Assembly (NCBI GenBank): GCA_016490735.1
Contig: JAEMWC010000233.1
Coordinates: forward strand, 316,001-380,000
Direction: 5' to 3'
Source of the DNA: Pachyseris speciosa
Taxonomy: Eukaryota; Cnidaria; Anthozoa; Scleractinia; Pachyseridae
Length of the DNA stretch: 64,000 nt
The translations under genes were made by a program, and so were the position numbers. How positions within the stretch are numbered: position 1 is the stretch's first letter; the number at the start of each line of letters is the position of its first letter. The notes below the pieces were generated by a model that had not been told where the DNA came from, made no database searches, and saw only the letters and a list, made by a program, of their open reading frames with translations. Of the stretch, positions 20,457 through 29,212 are shown in pieces.

Positions 20457-20642
20457 AACAAATAAAAAAGCCTCAACCGTGCTCTGTTCTGTTATAAAGC
20501 ACGCAGGAAGCGACGAGAGCACGAAAGAAGTCGGAAAACACGAGCCGCAGGCGAGTGTTTTCAAGACTTCTTGAGTGCTCTCGTCGCTTCCTGCGTGCTT
20601 TATAACAGAACAGAGCACGGTTGAGGCTTTTTTATTTGTTTT
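20457..20642. repeat. Long hairpin at the left end of element B
   Basis: Arms of about 90 bases meet near 20548. They carry 'gttctgttataaagcacgc' and its inverse, and 'gaagcgacgagagcac' and its inverse. The outer edges are 'aacaaataaaaaagcc' and 'ggcttttttatttgtt'. Confidence 0.93.
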
Positions 20643-20968
20643 ATGATAAAAAAGTGTAGTTTTCTTGGTAAACAATCTTTTATTTTCCCCAGTAACTCTT
20701 GAGTGAATGCGAGTGTCGTCAGCAAGCGTGCTTTGGACTAATATAAGGCACGCCAATCTAGGCCAATCAGCGCGCTTGTAAGAATGTAACAAAAGGTTTG
20801 ATTGGCTAACGAGACAAAGGCTGTCAAAAATGTCAAACCATCAAAAAAGTACAAAACAATTCAAAACGAGTCGAGTTTCTTTTCAAGCAGCAATCGAATG
20901 TACAATCGTGATTTTGTGAAAAGAATTCTTAAACTTCGCAGTCAAAAAAATGCGTTAAGATGTCCAGT

Positions 20969-22675
20969 TCAGTGAAATCTAGAAAAATTGTGACCCATGA
21001 AAACCTGCAGGTTTTCAATTTTACAAGAGGAAAACAAACTGTTTAACGCTTGCGGTTGAAACTTCACATTGTGAACGGCGTTTTGTGATTGAAAGGCGGT
21101 GAAATTTACAGAAACAGGGCTGCTTGGAGTGTCAAAATTTCCATCCATATGTGACTGCTGTTGACTTCCATTGAGAGCGCTGGAAATAATAGTAGAACAA
21201 GCTTTTAACTGATCACTGGACGGGCGTGTGTTGTAGCTCTTCAAGCTGGCTTCGCTGCGATGACCTGATATCGCCATGATATGCCTTGAAGGAACTTGCG
21301 CGTTGGACCAAAGTGTTATCGCGGTTGCCCGAACGCTGTGGTTTGTGAAAATTCTTGACAGACCAGCCAATCTAGAAATTTCCTTCATCATGCCTCCAAG
21401 CCTGTTCACTCCAAGAGGTCTGCTATCATACCACACAGGCTCTTCAAGGTTTAAATCTCGTTTCGGGTACTGGAACAGCGCTTCGGTGTTTGGATTCAAC
21501 TTCTGCAAGTATATCTTCAGGCAGTTTAGCCCATCAAACAGGGGATCATTTGAAGTAGCATACATTCTGGCCTCTTTCTCCACGCTGCTGCAGTCTTGAA
21601 TACCTCCTGGATGGTTTTTGTTGGCTTCGTCGTGGGTCATCGAGGCATATTCTTCACCAGTGTCATCTCTGAGGAATTGAAAACTGTGCTTTGACAATTC
21701 ACGCTGTCCTTCGCGTCCGCGACGGCACCAGTACAAGGTAATGTGCAGCCAAACATTTCTCAGTAGGCCCCAAGGGTTGTCTCCCCGGATTGCTTGAGAT
21801 GCCTTTAATTTTTGAAGGTCAGCAGTAGGAATTGCAGGTTTGTGCTTCGTGTTTTCCTTGTTCTCACGTTTGTTAAGTTTGATTTGGCTCTGCAGAAGCT
21901 TGTTTGATGCTTGAAAATCTGGACCCTTCGTAATGGAAATTCCCCTGTTCAACGGTGGGTTGTTCAGATATCGTTCTATGGCATTTCGCAATCCAAGGAG
22001 AGATGACTTGGAATACGGGGCACCATTCTTGGTTCTTGCTTCGGCATAAAACTGACGAAGATGGCCGTCAAGTGATTTGTTGTCCATCTCGTGGAGGCTT
22101 GTCATCACGTTTCTTTCTTTGCACCAGTCTAAAAAACGATAAAGCTGTTTTATATTTGCTTTTGACGTTTAATGATAAGGGAATTAAAATACAAATGACG
22201 GCTGAACTGTTTGTTTCATTGTTTTGTTTTCAATAAAACTAATAGCAAAACAAACTCATTTGTTACAGTGTAGGATTAAGTGCGTGCGTTGCATAGATTC
22301 TTAATTGATCAGCTTCCTTATCACTACATTTTTATAATATAGTTAAACAATAATGACTTACCTTCGAAAACATGGACTGCCCATTTTGTCATTTCTTTTG
22401 TGTTTTTTGGTCTCTGCTCTCGTAATAATATTATCAATGGAGGCATTTGATAGCTTCACAAATCTCTGCTTCTCCGTTTCACTCGTTCGCTCCTTGTTTG
22501 TTGGCTTTTTCTTAGCTTCTTTAACCGGAACAATGACAGTGTTACTGTTGATGACAGAATCGATATCTATCTCAGCTAACAGCTGGTTTTCTTCGAGGTT
22601 GCCTAAATCATAGATATCATTTTCTTCAAAGTCTTCGAAAAGCTCGAGGGAAAAATTAGGGAATTCATCCGCCAT
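20969..22675 (-). CDS. Crypton-type tyrosine recombinase, two exons, exon 1 frameshifted
   Basis: Exon 1 runs from 22675 to 22362 with donor GTAAGT; the intron is 22361-22129 with acceptor 'gttttttag'; exon 2 runs from 22128 to 20969. Exon 1 has an acidic start and the family block 'RFVKLSNASIDNII'. Exon 2 opens 'DWCKERN' and carries the recombinase core. Numbered from the GTG at 22108 (read as M) within exon 2, Arg 132 is in 'RRGREGQRE', His 257 and Arg 260 are in 'HSVR', His 283 in 'SGHRS' and nucleophile Tyr 292 in 'SYN'. All catalytic residues expected of a tyrosine recombinase are present. It should cut and rejoin the element ends. Exon 1 as read ends in the wrong phase: a one-base excess near 22395-22405 separates 'TRAETKKHKR' from the frame that gives 'TKWAVHVFE' and then joins exon 2. 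The gene is therefore probably just dead, unless this is a sequencing error or frameshifting occurs. Relatives include the domesticated KIAA1958/QRICH1-type domain. Confidence 0.85.
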
Positions 22676-22783
22676 TGTTTTCCCCGTGCGTCCTCAGATC
22701 ACGTAAGCACAGTGCTTTGAACTCCTATAAGGCACGCTGTTTAGGCCAATCACAGCACTTCTTATAAAATCTTTATATTATAA

Positions 22784-23317
22784 TAACAAATAATCAGGAG
22801 AATTCATTAATTCCTTGGTCGCTTCTATAGGGGATAATTGGGTGATATTTGGTAGGTGATTTTTTATTTTGCTATAAAATCTGTTCCTAAGTATTGAGTA
22901 TTTAGGACAGATAAAAAGAAAGTGTATTTCACCTTCACTAGAACTTGATTCGATCCACAAGTAGGGCAGAGTCTATGAAACCTTGGGATTTGAGTGATTG
23001 TGTCTACCAGTTTCAATCATAAGCTTTTGATTACCTATTCGTAGTTTCACTAATTCTTTCCTACCATTTAGTTTTCTTGTAAAGCCTAAATAATAGGAAG
23101 GGGTATATTCGTTCTTAAAAGTGTTATAAAATTCTAGTTTCTTCGAGTATTGAATAGTGTGTTGCCAATATAAGATATACTTTTGTCGCATTAATCTTAC
23201 AAAGTGTTTGTTCTTAGCTTCAGTTAAGCGAGTTGGATTAAAATCTGGCAAATTATAGAATTCAGCCATCCTCGTAACATTTGAGTAGAAAGTGCCGACA
23301 TTATAGCGGAGCTCCGA
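22784..23317 (-). pseudogene. Non-LTR retrotransposon ORF, C-terminal part (interrupted)
   Basis: Minus-strand frames give the tail of a LINE reverse transcriptase protein: 'LRIGNQKLMIETGRHNHSNP', then, after a frameshift and a TAG near 22973, a Cys-His knuckle 'RLCPTCGS' followed by 'EIHFLFICPKY'. It ends 'NSPDYLL' exactly at the 9-bp word at 22784, where element B begins. The remaining residues lie at 18985-18905. At least two frameshifts separate the blocks, so it is dead. The palm domain is absent (5' truncation at about 23317). Confidence 0.85.
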
Positions 23318-23859
23318 CTATAGAAACCCGTCAACTGCTTTCCTCATGGTAAAAATGGCTAGCGGTATTGCTCGTGGGCGCGTACGCACGACGAGGACGA
23401 CGAGGACGACGGAGTCGCCCAATAATTAATAATATCCTAATAATAACCATAATAATCCAACATGGCGGCCATACTCCACCTGGCCCAGCTGACCAGCTAC
23501 TTTACAGCGTACGTCTTTGATACTGGACATCCATCTTATAGCCAATTGACACCTGTCAAAACAAGGTATCTGCTGACCAATGTAACGTGACCATATCGCG
23601 GGCTCAAGTTAGGACCTCATCGAGGTCAGCTGTTTTTTTGAAGTTGACCGCTGATCAGGTACTTGCTTTCGATTGGATCGCAGGCTCAAGCCAGGTGTGG
23701 GACACCCAAACCAAATCAAGGCCTTTAAAATTTTTCGCGCGCTTTCTGCGGCTCGTAATTTCACATTCAGTTGGTTTCTTTATTTTGAGCAAAATAACTT
23801 CATCTTCGATCGAAGTTTGTCCTTCGCGTAAAAAGCATAAAAATCAATAACTTGTCAAA
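23318..23859. other. No gene recognised
   Basis: GC-richer patch with 'acgacgaggacgacgaggac' near 23390, then AT-rich sequence. The 87-codon plus-strand frame at 23587-23850 has no motif. Confidence 0.5.
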
Positions 23860-24465
23860 ATATACTCCGGAAGGTGAATTTTCAAGTGATGAAAGGAAGG
23901 ACGAAAGATTTTTCTCAGGAAAAGCTTCAGAGATTGTGCGGTTGAAAACAGTATAATTCAACGCTTCAAGGGCTTTCACTTCATAGCGGCATCTTGCATC
24001 TCACCAAGAAAAGTCACTTAACAGTTCACCGGTATTAATGGGAGGAATGAGTAGCTCAAACTCTGTGGAAGAAGCTCTTTCTTTGGACAAACCGTTTGCT
24101 ATTTTTGCGGATGCTTGTTTTTACTTTACTGAAGCTTACGTATTTTCAAGTGGTAGAAACCTCTACAACACAGGACAGTGAGGTAAATTAAATAACTAGA
24201 AGCTTAACATTTGGTTTAATCCTTGTTACTTTTGTTCAGGAATGAAACTTATATTTTTCTCTGGAATGGATATAAATAACAATCATCTGTACTCATTTTG
24301 GACGCAAAGAAGTAGTTGAATTGTTTGTTTGTTTTGTTTGTTTTCTTTGCAAGCGAACGAGTGTTTTTACTCGGCTTGGCTGACTGTTTTTCGACCTTGG
24401 TTCCTCAATAGCGTTAAGAAACTTTTGCCCTTATGTTAATAACACGTAATCGCAATGAGTCCTCG
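23860..24465. repeat. Dispersed repeat R4, second copy
   Basis: Paralogue of the interior of element A (19500-20112), same orientation, about 80 percent identity by eye. Here it is not bounded by the 'taacaaata' word or the hairpin, so it may be an older element of the same non-autonomous group or the source of the filler. Confidence 0.8.
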
Positions 24466-24989
24466 TAAAATTAGGGATTAAAGGCGGAAACTCAAACTCG
24501 AGTAAAAATAAAAATCCGATCAAATGCATGTCCATGTGCACTTCTCAAAATCTGACATTAAGTTGTCAAAATGCTGCCAAAACAATCAAAACCCAGCGCG
24601 CTTCACTCGTAATTTGAGAAAAGTCTTTAAGAGATCTTCGTCGAAAGCAGCCTGTAAGCAACAATTAAGTTTCGCCGTCTTTAAACATGTCGGCTTAATT
24701 TGTTTGAACCGGTAAGAATATGCGTTTGGATGTTAAAAACAGCGAAATGGGTTGACTGGCTGGCTGGTTTTGATAGATTTTATAGTGGACGGGTCTGCGA
24801 GAGAAATGCTCGTTTGGTTTGGCAAGCGCTTTCTTCGTTATCTGGATCATGTTTTGCCACTGAGAATCATTAATTGAAGAAGGTTCTTCGGAAGACATGG
24901 CAAGTAACAGTAAAACTATCAAAGCACTTAAGTGTTTTGTGTAAGCCAAGGAAAGACTTATGATTTTGTGAGAAATGGCTCTATTATTC
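24466..24989. other. No gene recognised
   Basis: A 130-codon minus-strand frame (24695-25087) spans this region and runs into repeat R2. It has no recognisable motif and is not supported by splice sites. Confidence 0.5.
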
Positions 24990-25520
24990 AGCTCTGTCGC
25001 ATTCCGAGTGATTGCTGTCTCAGTGATTCCTGTTGACTGCTCTAAACGATCAGGTGCGGACCTCTTTTTTGACTTTTCTACGGACATTTATGTCAAATTT
25101 GGTAAGCAATTTTTCTAGCTTAATACAAGATAGTTTTGTTACTTGTCTAATTTCTCCACCTTCTCCAAGAATCTTCGAAGAAATATTATTCGTATTCTGC
25201 TTTGTTTTCTTGTAATATGTTTGTTGTTCTGTTGTTTCTGAACCGCGGTCAATTCCTGTTGACTGCTGTAAACGAAGAGTTTGTACCCTTTATTTTCTTT
25301 TATAGGGACAGTTATGTCTAAATAAATACCGATTTCCCTAGCTTTATCAGTACAAGCTATTTTAATTACTAGCTAGTCTTGTTTAATTTCTCCACCTTTT
25401 CCTTCTTCGAGCAAAACACCCTCCGGCATCGTACTTTGTTCGCTTAATTGTAGTATTTGTTTTGTTTTGTTTTTTTTTTATCCCCTTTCAATCCCTTTAC
25501 GCTTTCATCTGAAAGTAGTT
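24990..25520 (-). repeat. Dispersed repeat R2, inverted copy (about two units)
   Basis: Inverse of the unit at 6430-7150: 'gttgactgctctaaac' and 'gttgactgctgtaaac', then 'gacatttatgtcaaat', 'tctaatttctccacctt', 'cttcgaa', and finally 'ccctttacgctttcatctg'. Confidence 0.75.
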
Positions 25521-27420
25521 AGGACTCAAGAATGTCTGTCTTTTTTTTTTTTTGCAAACGTTTACTAGCGAAAACTCTTCGTTTTCCCTGCTGCTGCTCA
25601 ATTTGTTTTGGACACAAATTAAACTGGCCCAAATAAACCCTTGCGAAGTTGCTCGGTGAGAGTGTGCAGCTCCCATTCTAGGCTTGGCGTGGCTAAATAT
25701 ATATATGGCCTTCAGCTTTTCTTTTTTTAATCGCTACATAACAGACTGGAATGGTGTTCCATCGAACATCATGCATGAACCTTCTTTAAGCAGTTTTAAG
25801 TCCTATCTATTACATTATTAGTTTAATTAGATTTGCTTTGGATTACTTCATAATTTTTAGTTTCAATCTCAAATCAGGGGTGACTTGTAAGAGACAAGTA
25901 TTTGATTTAATTTGATTAGGTTAGCTTTGGGCCATGTTTAAATTTCACCTCTTAGTTTTTAGAATGTGTAATATTAGATAATACTCTTTGTATGGGAATT
26001 TAGTTTCTCCCAATTATTCTCCAGTCATGCACTTTTTTGTTTTGTATCAACTTAGTTGTATTCGCATGACAAAGTATTATTAAACTTAAAACTTAAAATT
26101 AAACTTAAAGTAAGCTCTTTCTCATCAATGTACACATCCTTTGGACTTCCTTCTCCTGCATACAGTCTTTCAATTAATTTTATTTGTAGCTGGTCACACC
26201 AATCTTGTGGGATGTTTGGATGACATTTGGCATTAATGTTTAATGGAATCTCTGATGTTTGATGAAGTATGTTAGGATCAAGTTAAGATGGCTAACACAG
26301 ATTTCCAGCACTTTTGCTTTGATGAATCACCTTGATAGTGGTATCAACCAAATGCACAATATTTTATTATCAAGTTGTTTGGTCTTGCACTTAACTGGCC
26401 AGAAGAGCAGCTGGATTTCTTTTTGGAAACACTGTAGGTGCATTGAGTGATGAGCTTAATGTTAGCAAGCAGTTTTTTTTTATGATAGTAAGGTCAAGAA
26501 GTAATTGATCAAAAGAAATATCTTGGTCTTAATTCATGGCATCTAAATATTTTTATTGATTTCCATGTATCTTTCTTTCGTAATTTTTGTGAGGCATACA
26601 TATATCCAGAGGACACACAATTTCTGATTTCTGACTGTCTGATGGGAGGCTGTGGATAATTGAAATTGCATTCATTATGAAGTGATGATCTGAATCACTA
26701 TATATCTGATGTGATACTGATTCCAAGGAGCAATCACCAGGCTTCTCCACCAATTTCTAGTGGTTCTAAACCATACCTAAGTAGCTAAGTATGTAATTAA
26801 GTTGCCTACAGTTGAACGGGGAAACAGACCTGTCCTTAGGTATTGCTCTAAGATCTTAAGAAATGTTTTGTTTTAAAAATTTATAGATGAAAACTAGCGT
26901 TGCAGGTTCTTTTTTACACAAGGTATTAAAGATTATTTTTAAAAAAACCTACCTCAATATTTTTATTTTGCTTTTTTAACATCTCCAAACTCAGTTTGGA
27001 AAGGAATGTTTATTACCTTACTCAATAGAACGCTTGTTTTTAGGAGGGGTGGAGGTCCAAATCCGTAAAAGGGGATTCATATCTGCTAGCAGTTCTGGAC
27101 AAGGAGGTCCAAATCTGATCCACCAGCAGATCTGGACTGGAGGGTGCAAATCCACGGGGGTCCAAATCCACTGTGCCACTGGCTCAGATCACCTTTCCAT
27201 ACTATTTTTTACAGCATTGGGTCTGTAGCTTGAGTGAGGTCAGATGGGTGATATGACAAGCAGATTATATGTAAATGCCAGTAGAAAAAGAATGCTTTTG
27301 GAGCTCCGCTTTTATGCTTGGCTAAATATATATATTAAGATATAGATCTGTTTAACAATAGAGTCATTGCTCTTACTTTGCAGATATAAAATGTAATTCA
27401 TTATCTTCTGATTAAGAGCT
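25521..27420. other. Unrecognised segment, possibly a decayed transposon
   Basis: The direct words 'gcttggcgtggctaaatatatatat' (shown in part, about 25693) and 'gcttggctaaatatatatat' (about 27316) bracket 1.6 kb. Within it the minus strand has two coding-like pieces in the same order: 26753-26553 ('HQIYSDSDHHFIMNAISIIH') and 26240-26110 ('CHPNIPQDWCDQLQIKLIER'). I recognise no domain in either and do not assign a function. Confidence 0.35.
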
Positions 27421-27511
27421 ATATTGAGAGGGAATCTTCCAACTCGAAGTCTGTACGCCACATTGGACGCCTTATTCCTTACTTCTAATTAACGTTTGCA
27501 GAACTGTAGAT

Positions 27512-27812
27512 GGTTTTTTTCTATCTTCGAATTGTCCCAAGATTTGAAATCGTGTTTTGAATATACACCCATATCTCGCTATTATTTGTCAGGATTGGAG
27601 AGATTATCGCATCAAACATTTTACTTGCAAGACATGGGGGTAGTTTGCTGATATTTGCGTTCTTTCTAAGACTGAAAAGAGCATGAAGAGCGTTCTCTTT
27701 CAACTTGTCGAGTGCCATAGAAAAATTACCTGTTGAAGAGATTGGTGCTCCCAAATAGGTATAGGTTTGAACAATTTCAATGGTTTCTTTGTCTATGTGG
27801 AAACTAGACTCA
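27512..27812 (-). pseudogene. Non-LTR reverse transcriptase fragment
   Basis: The minus-strand frame reads 'YTYLGAPISSTGNFSMALDK', then 'LPPCLASKMFDAIISPILTN' and 'NSEIW'. This is the thumb-region wording that follows the palm of LINE reverse transcriptases. It has neither the catalytic palm nor a C-terminal part. Its 5' edge abuts the tRNA-like SINE head at 27815, and the apparent ATG start belongs to that SINE. Confidence 0.85.
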
Positions 27813-27814
27813 GT

Positions 27815-27888
27815 GCCTCCTGATGGTGTAGTGGTCATCACACCCGACTAGTATACTTGGGGACGTGGGTTCAAATCCCGCTCAGGGC
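27815..27888 (+). mobile_element. tRNA-derived SINE head, family S2, copy 1
   Basis: Reads 'tcctgatggtgtagtggtca' (A box), 'cacccgactagta' and 'gacgtgggttcaaatcccgc' (B box). The acceptor-like ends TCCTGA and TCAGGG pair. The loop would give anticodon AGT (Thr), but the stem is imperfect and has extra bases. Confidence 0.75.
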
Positions 27889-28157
27889 AAATTCTCTTTC
27901 AAACATTTATTCAATTAAAATATGATTATTTGGGAAGTACAGGGTTAGGGTTTCCCTCATATACAGAATTTAATTAATTGAAATAAGCCTGTATCCGTAA
28001 TTGGAACCTCTTTTGTCATCCGCTAAGTATCAGTAATTGATCCTTAGTTGGGTTCCAAATGGAGTTATAGGCTTCTCCTGCCTTGTCACCTTGAAAGTAA
28101 AATTTCCCGGGATACCACGTCTTCGATCACGTAAATCACATCTTCGATTGCCGTGTT
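27889..28157. other. No gene recognised; between two SINE heads
   Basis: AT-rich spacer that may be the body of the first SINE. I see no frame. Confidence 0.5.
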
Positions 28158-28228
28158 GCCAGCACGGTTGTCCTGATGGAGTAGTGGTCATTACACCCGA
28201 CTAGTACACGGGGGGACGTCGGTTCAAA
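28158..28228 (+). mobile_element. tRNA-derived SINE head, family S2, copy 2
   Basis: Same head as at 27815: 'tgtcctgatggagtagtggt', 'cacccgactagtacac', 'gacgtcggttcaaa'. The B box is eroded at its end. Confidence 0.7.
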
Positions 28229-28369
28229 TATATTCTGTGTTTTTTTATGCACAAATTTGTGCATAAAAATACTTGAAGAGTACTGCAGTTTAAAATTCAC
28301 TAATCAAGCCTTCACGGAATAAAATTCAAGAACGCCAAGCTGAATTCAAACAAACAAAAAAAGAAACAA

Positions 28370-28814
28370 TGAAAAATATCTGATCAATGTTGGTGGAGGT
28401 CATTGTGAACGTCAATCAACAACAACAATAGGAAAAGTAGTTAAAGCAGTTGCAAAAAAAGTTGCTTTCTGTGATAACAATTTATCTTTATTTCACTCTT
28501 AGCATAGCCAAAATAGCCAAAAAGAACCTAAGAATTCTCTTAAGCAAAGCATGAATAGCTTAGGTTGGCTTCACAATATATTTGGATTAGCCAAATGCAA
28601 ATGCATTTCTTTTAACTGTTTTATGAAATAAAAACAAACATATTTTTTAATGAGAAAGATTAATTCAGTTCTTGTTTAAATTTATTTATATTCAAGCTTC
28701 CATAATTCTTCTTCCATGAACCCATTCACTCGACTTAATCATGGACAAACTTGCTTGGTACTATCACACTTTTCTGTTTCTGTTTTTGAGTTTGGGTCTC
28801 TGTTGAAACTAACT

Positions 28815-28830
<16 letters not shown>
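28370..28830 (+). repeat. Dispersed repeat R5, copy 1
   Basis: Matches 35980-36440 in order: 'ctgatcaatgt(t/a)(g/a)gtggagg', 'tttatttcactcttagc', 'gaaag(a/g)ttaattcagt', 'cttg(c)(t/t)tggtactatcac' and 'gaaactaa'. It is non-coding. Confidence 0.75.
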
Positions 28831-28893
<63 letters not shown>

Positions 28894-28937
28894 TTTCTGT
28901 TTCTGTTTTTGAGTTTGGGTCTCTGTTGAAACTAACT

Positions 28938-29013
<76 letters not shown>
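28764..29013. repeat. Duplicated (GA)n microsatellite block
   Basis: A 53-base unique segment ('gtttctgtttctgttt...' to 'gttgaaactaactaaa') followed by (GA)n occurs twice in tandem: first (GA)n about 28817-28889, second about 28939-29013. The encoded (RE)n and (SL)n frames are artefacts. Confidence 0.93.
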
Positions 29014-29014
<1 letters not shown>

Positions 29015-29023
29015 AATAGGAAT

Positions 29024-29212
29024 GGGCACTTTTGTAACGTAAGAAGGGAACTTTTGTAACGGCGAGAGGGAACTTTCGTAACGAACAAGGGAACTTTTGT
29101 AACCCTGGTAGGGAACTTTTGTAACTGTCAGTAGGGCACTTTGGTAACGAATAGGGAACTTTCGTCACGAAATCGGGCACTTTGGTAACAAATGAGGCAC
29201 TTTGGTAACACA
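29024..29212 (+). repeat. Iteron array: nine copies of an 'actttTgtaac' motif every 20-23 bases
   Basis: Nine copies of 'ggg(a/c)acttt(t/g/c)gtaac' start near 29024, 29046, 29068, 29089, 29112, 29134, 29154, 29175 and 29196. The spacers are unrelated in sequence but near-constant in length. Single copies lie at about 32059 and 32463 (same strand), and one inverted copy ('gttaccaaagttccc') at 32627, next to the second long (GA)n block. Confidence 0.85.

Larger units (their letters stand above)
18977..20464 (-). mobile_element. Crypton-like element A, non-autonomous
   Basis: Bounded by the 9-bp word 'taacaaata' at 18977-18985 and 20456-20464. Its left end (hairpin, then the block with 'ataaggcacgct' and 'gctgtcaaaatgtcaaacca') and its right end ('ctcataaggcacgctgtttt...ccaatc') both match element B at 20456-22792. 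The middle differs. It holds about 600 bases also found at 23860-24465, a 25-bp palindrome, and the remains of the recombinase first exon, while exon 2 is gone. It is therefore an internally deleted, refilled derivative that would depend on a recombinase supplied in trans. Confidence 0.8.
20456..22792 (-). mobile_element. Crypton-like element B carrying a tyrosine recombinase
   Basis: Bounded by 'taacaaata' at 20456-20464 and 22784-22792, 2.3 kb long. The left end is a hairpin. The gene is on the minus strand, with its stop codon about 330 bases from the hairpin. The right end reads 'ctataaggcacgctgttta...ccaatca'. Short identical words at both ends, a tyrosine recombinase and no terminal inverted repeats are the features expected of Crypton-type DNA transposons. 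Confidence 0.82.

Noticed and set aside
29024..29212. CRISPR array from nine short repeats
   Set aside because: The repeats are only about 15 bases and degenerate, the spacers are 5-8 bases, and no cas genes exist in this animal DNA; better described as iterons.
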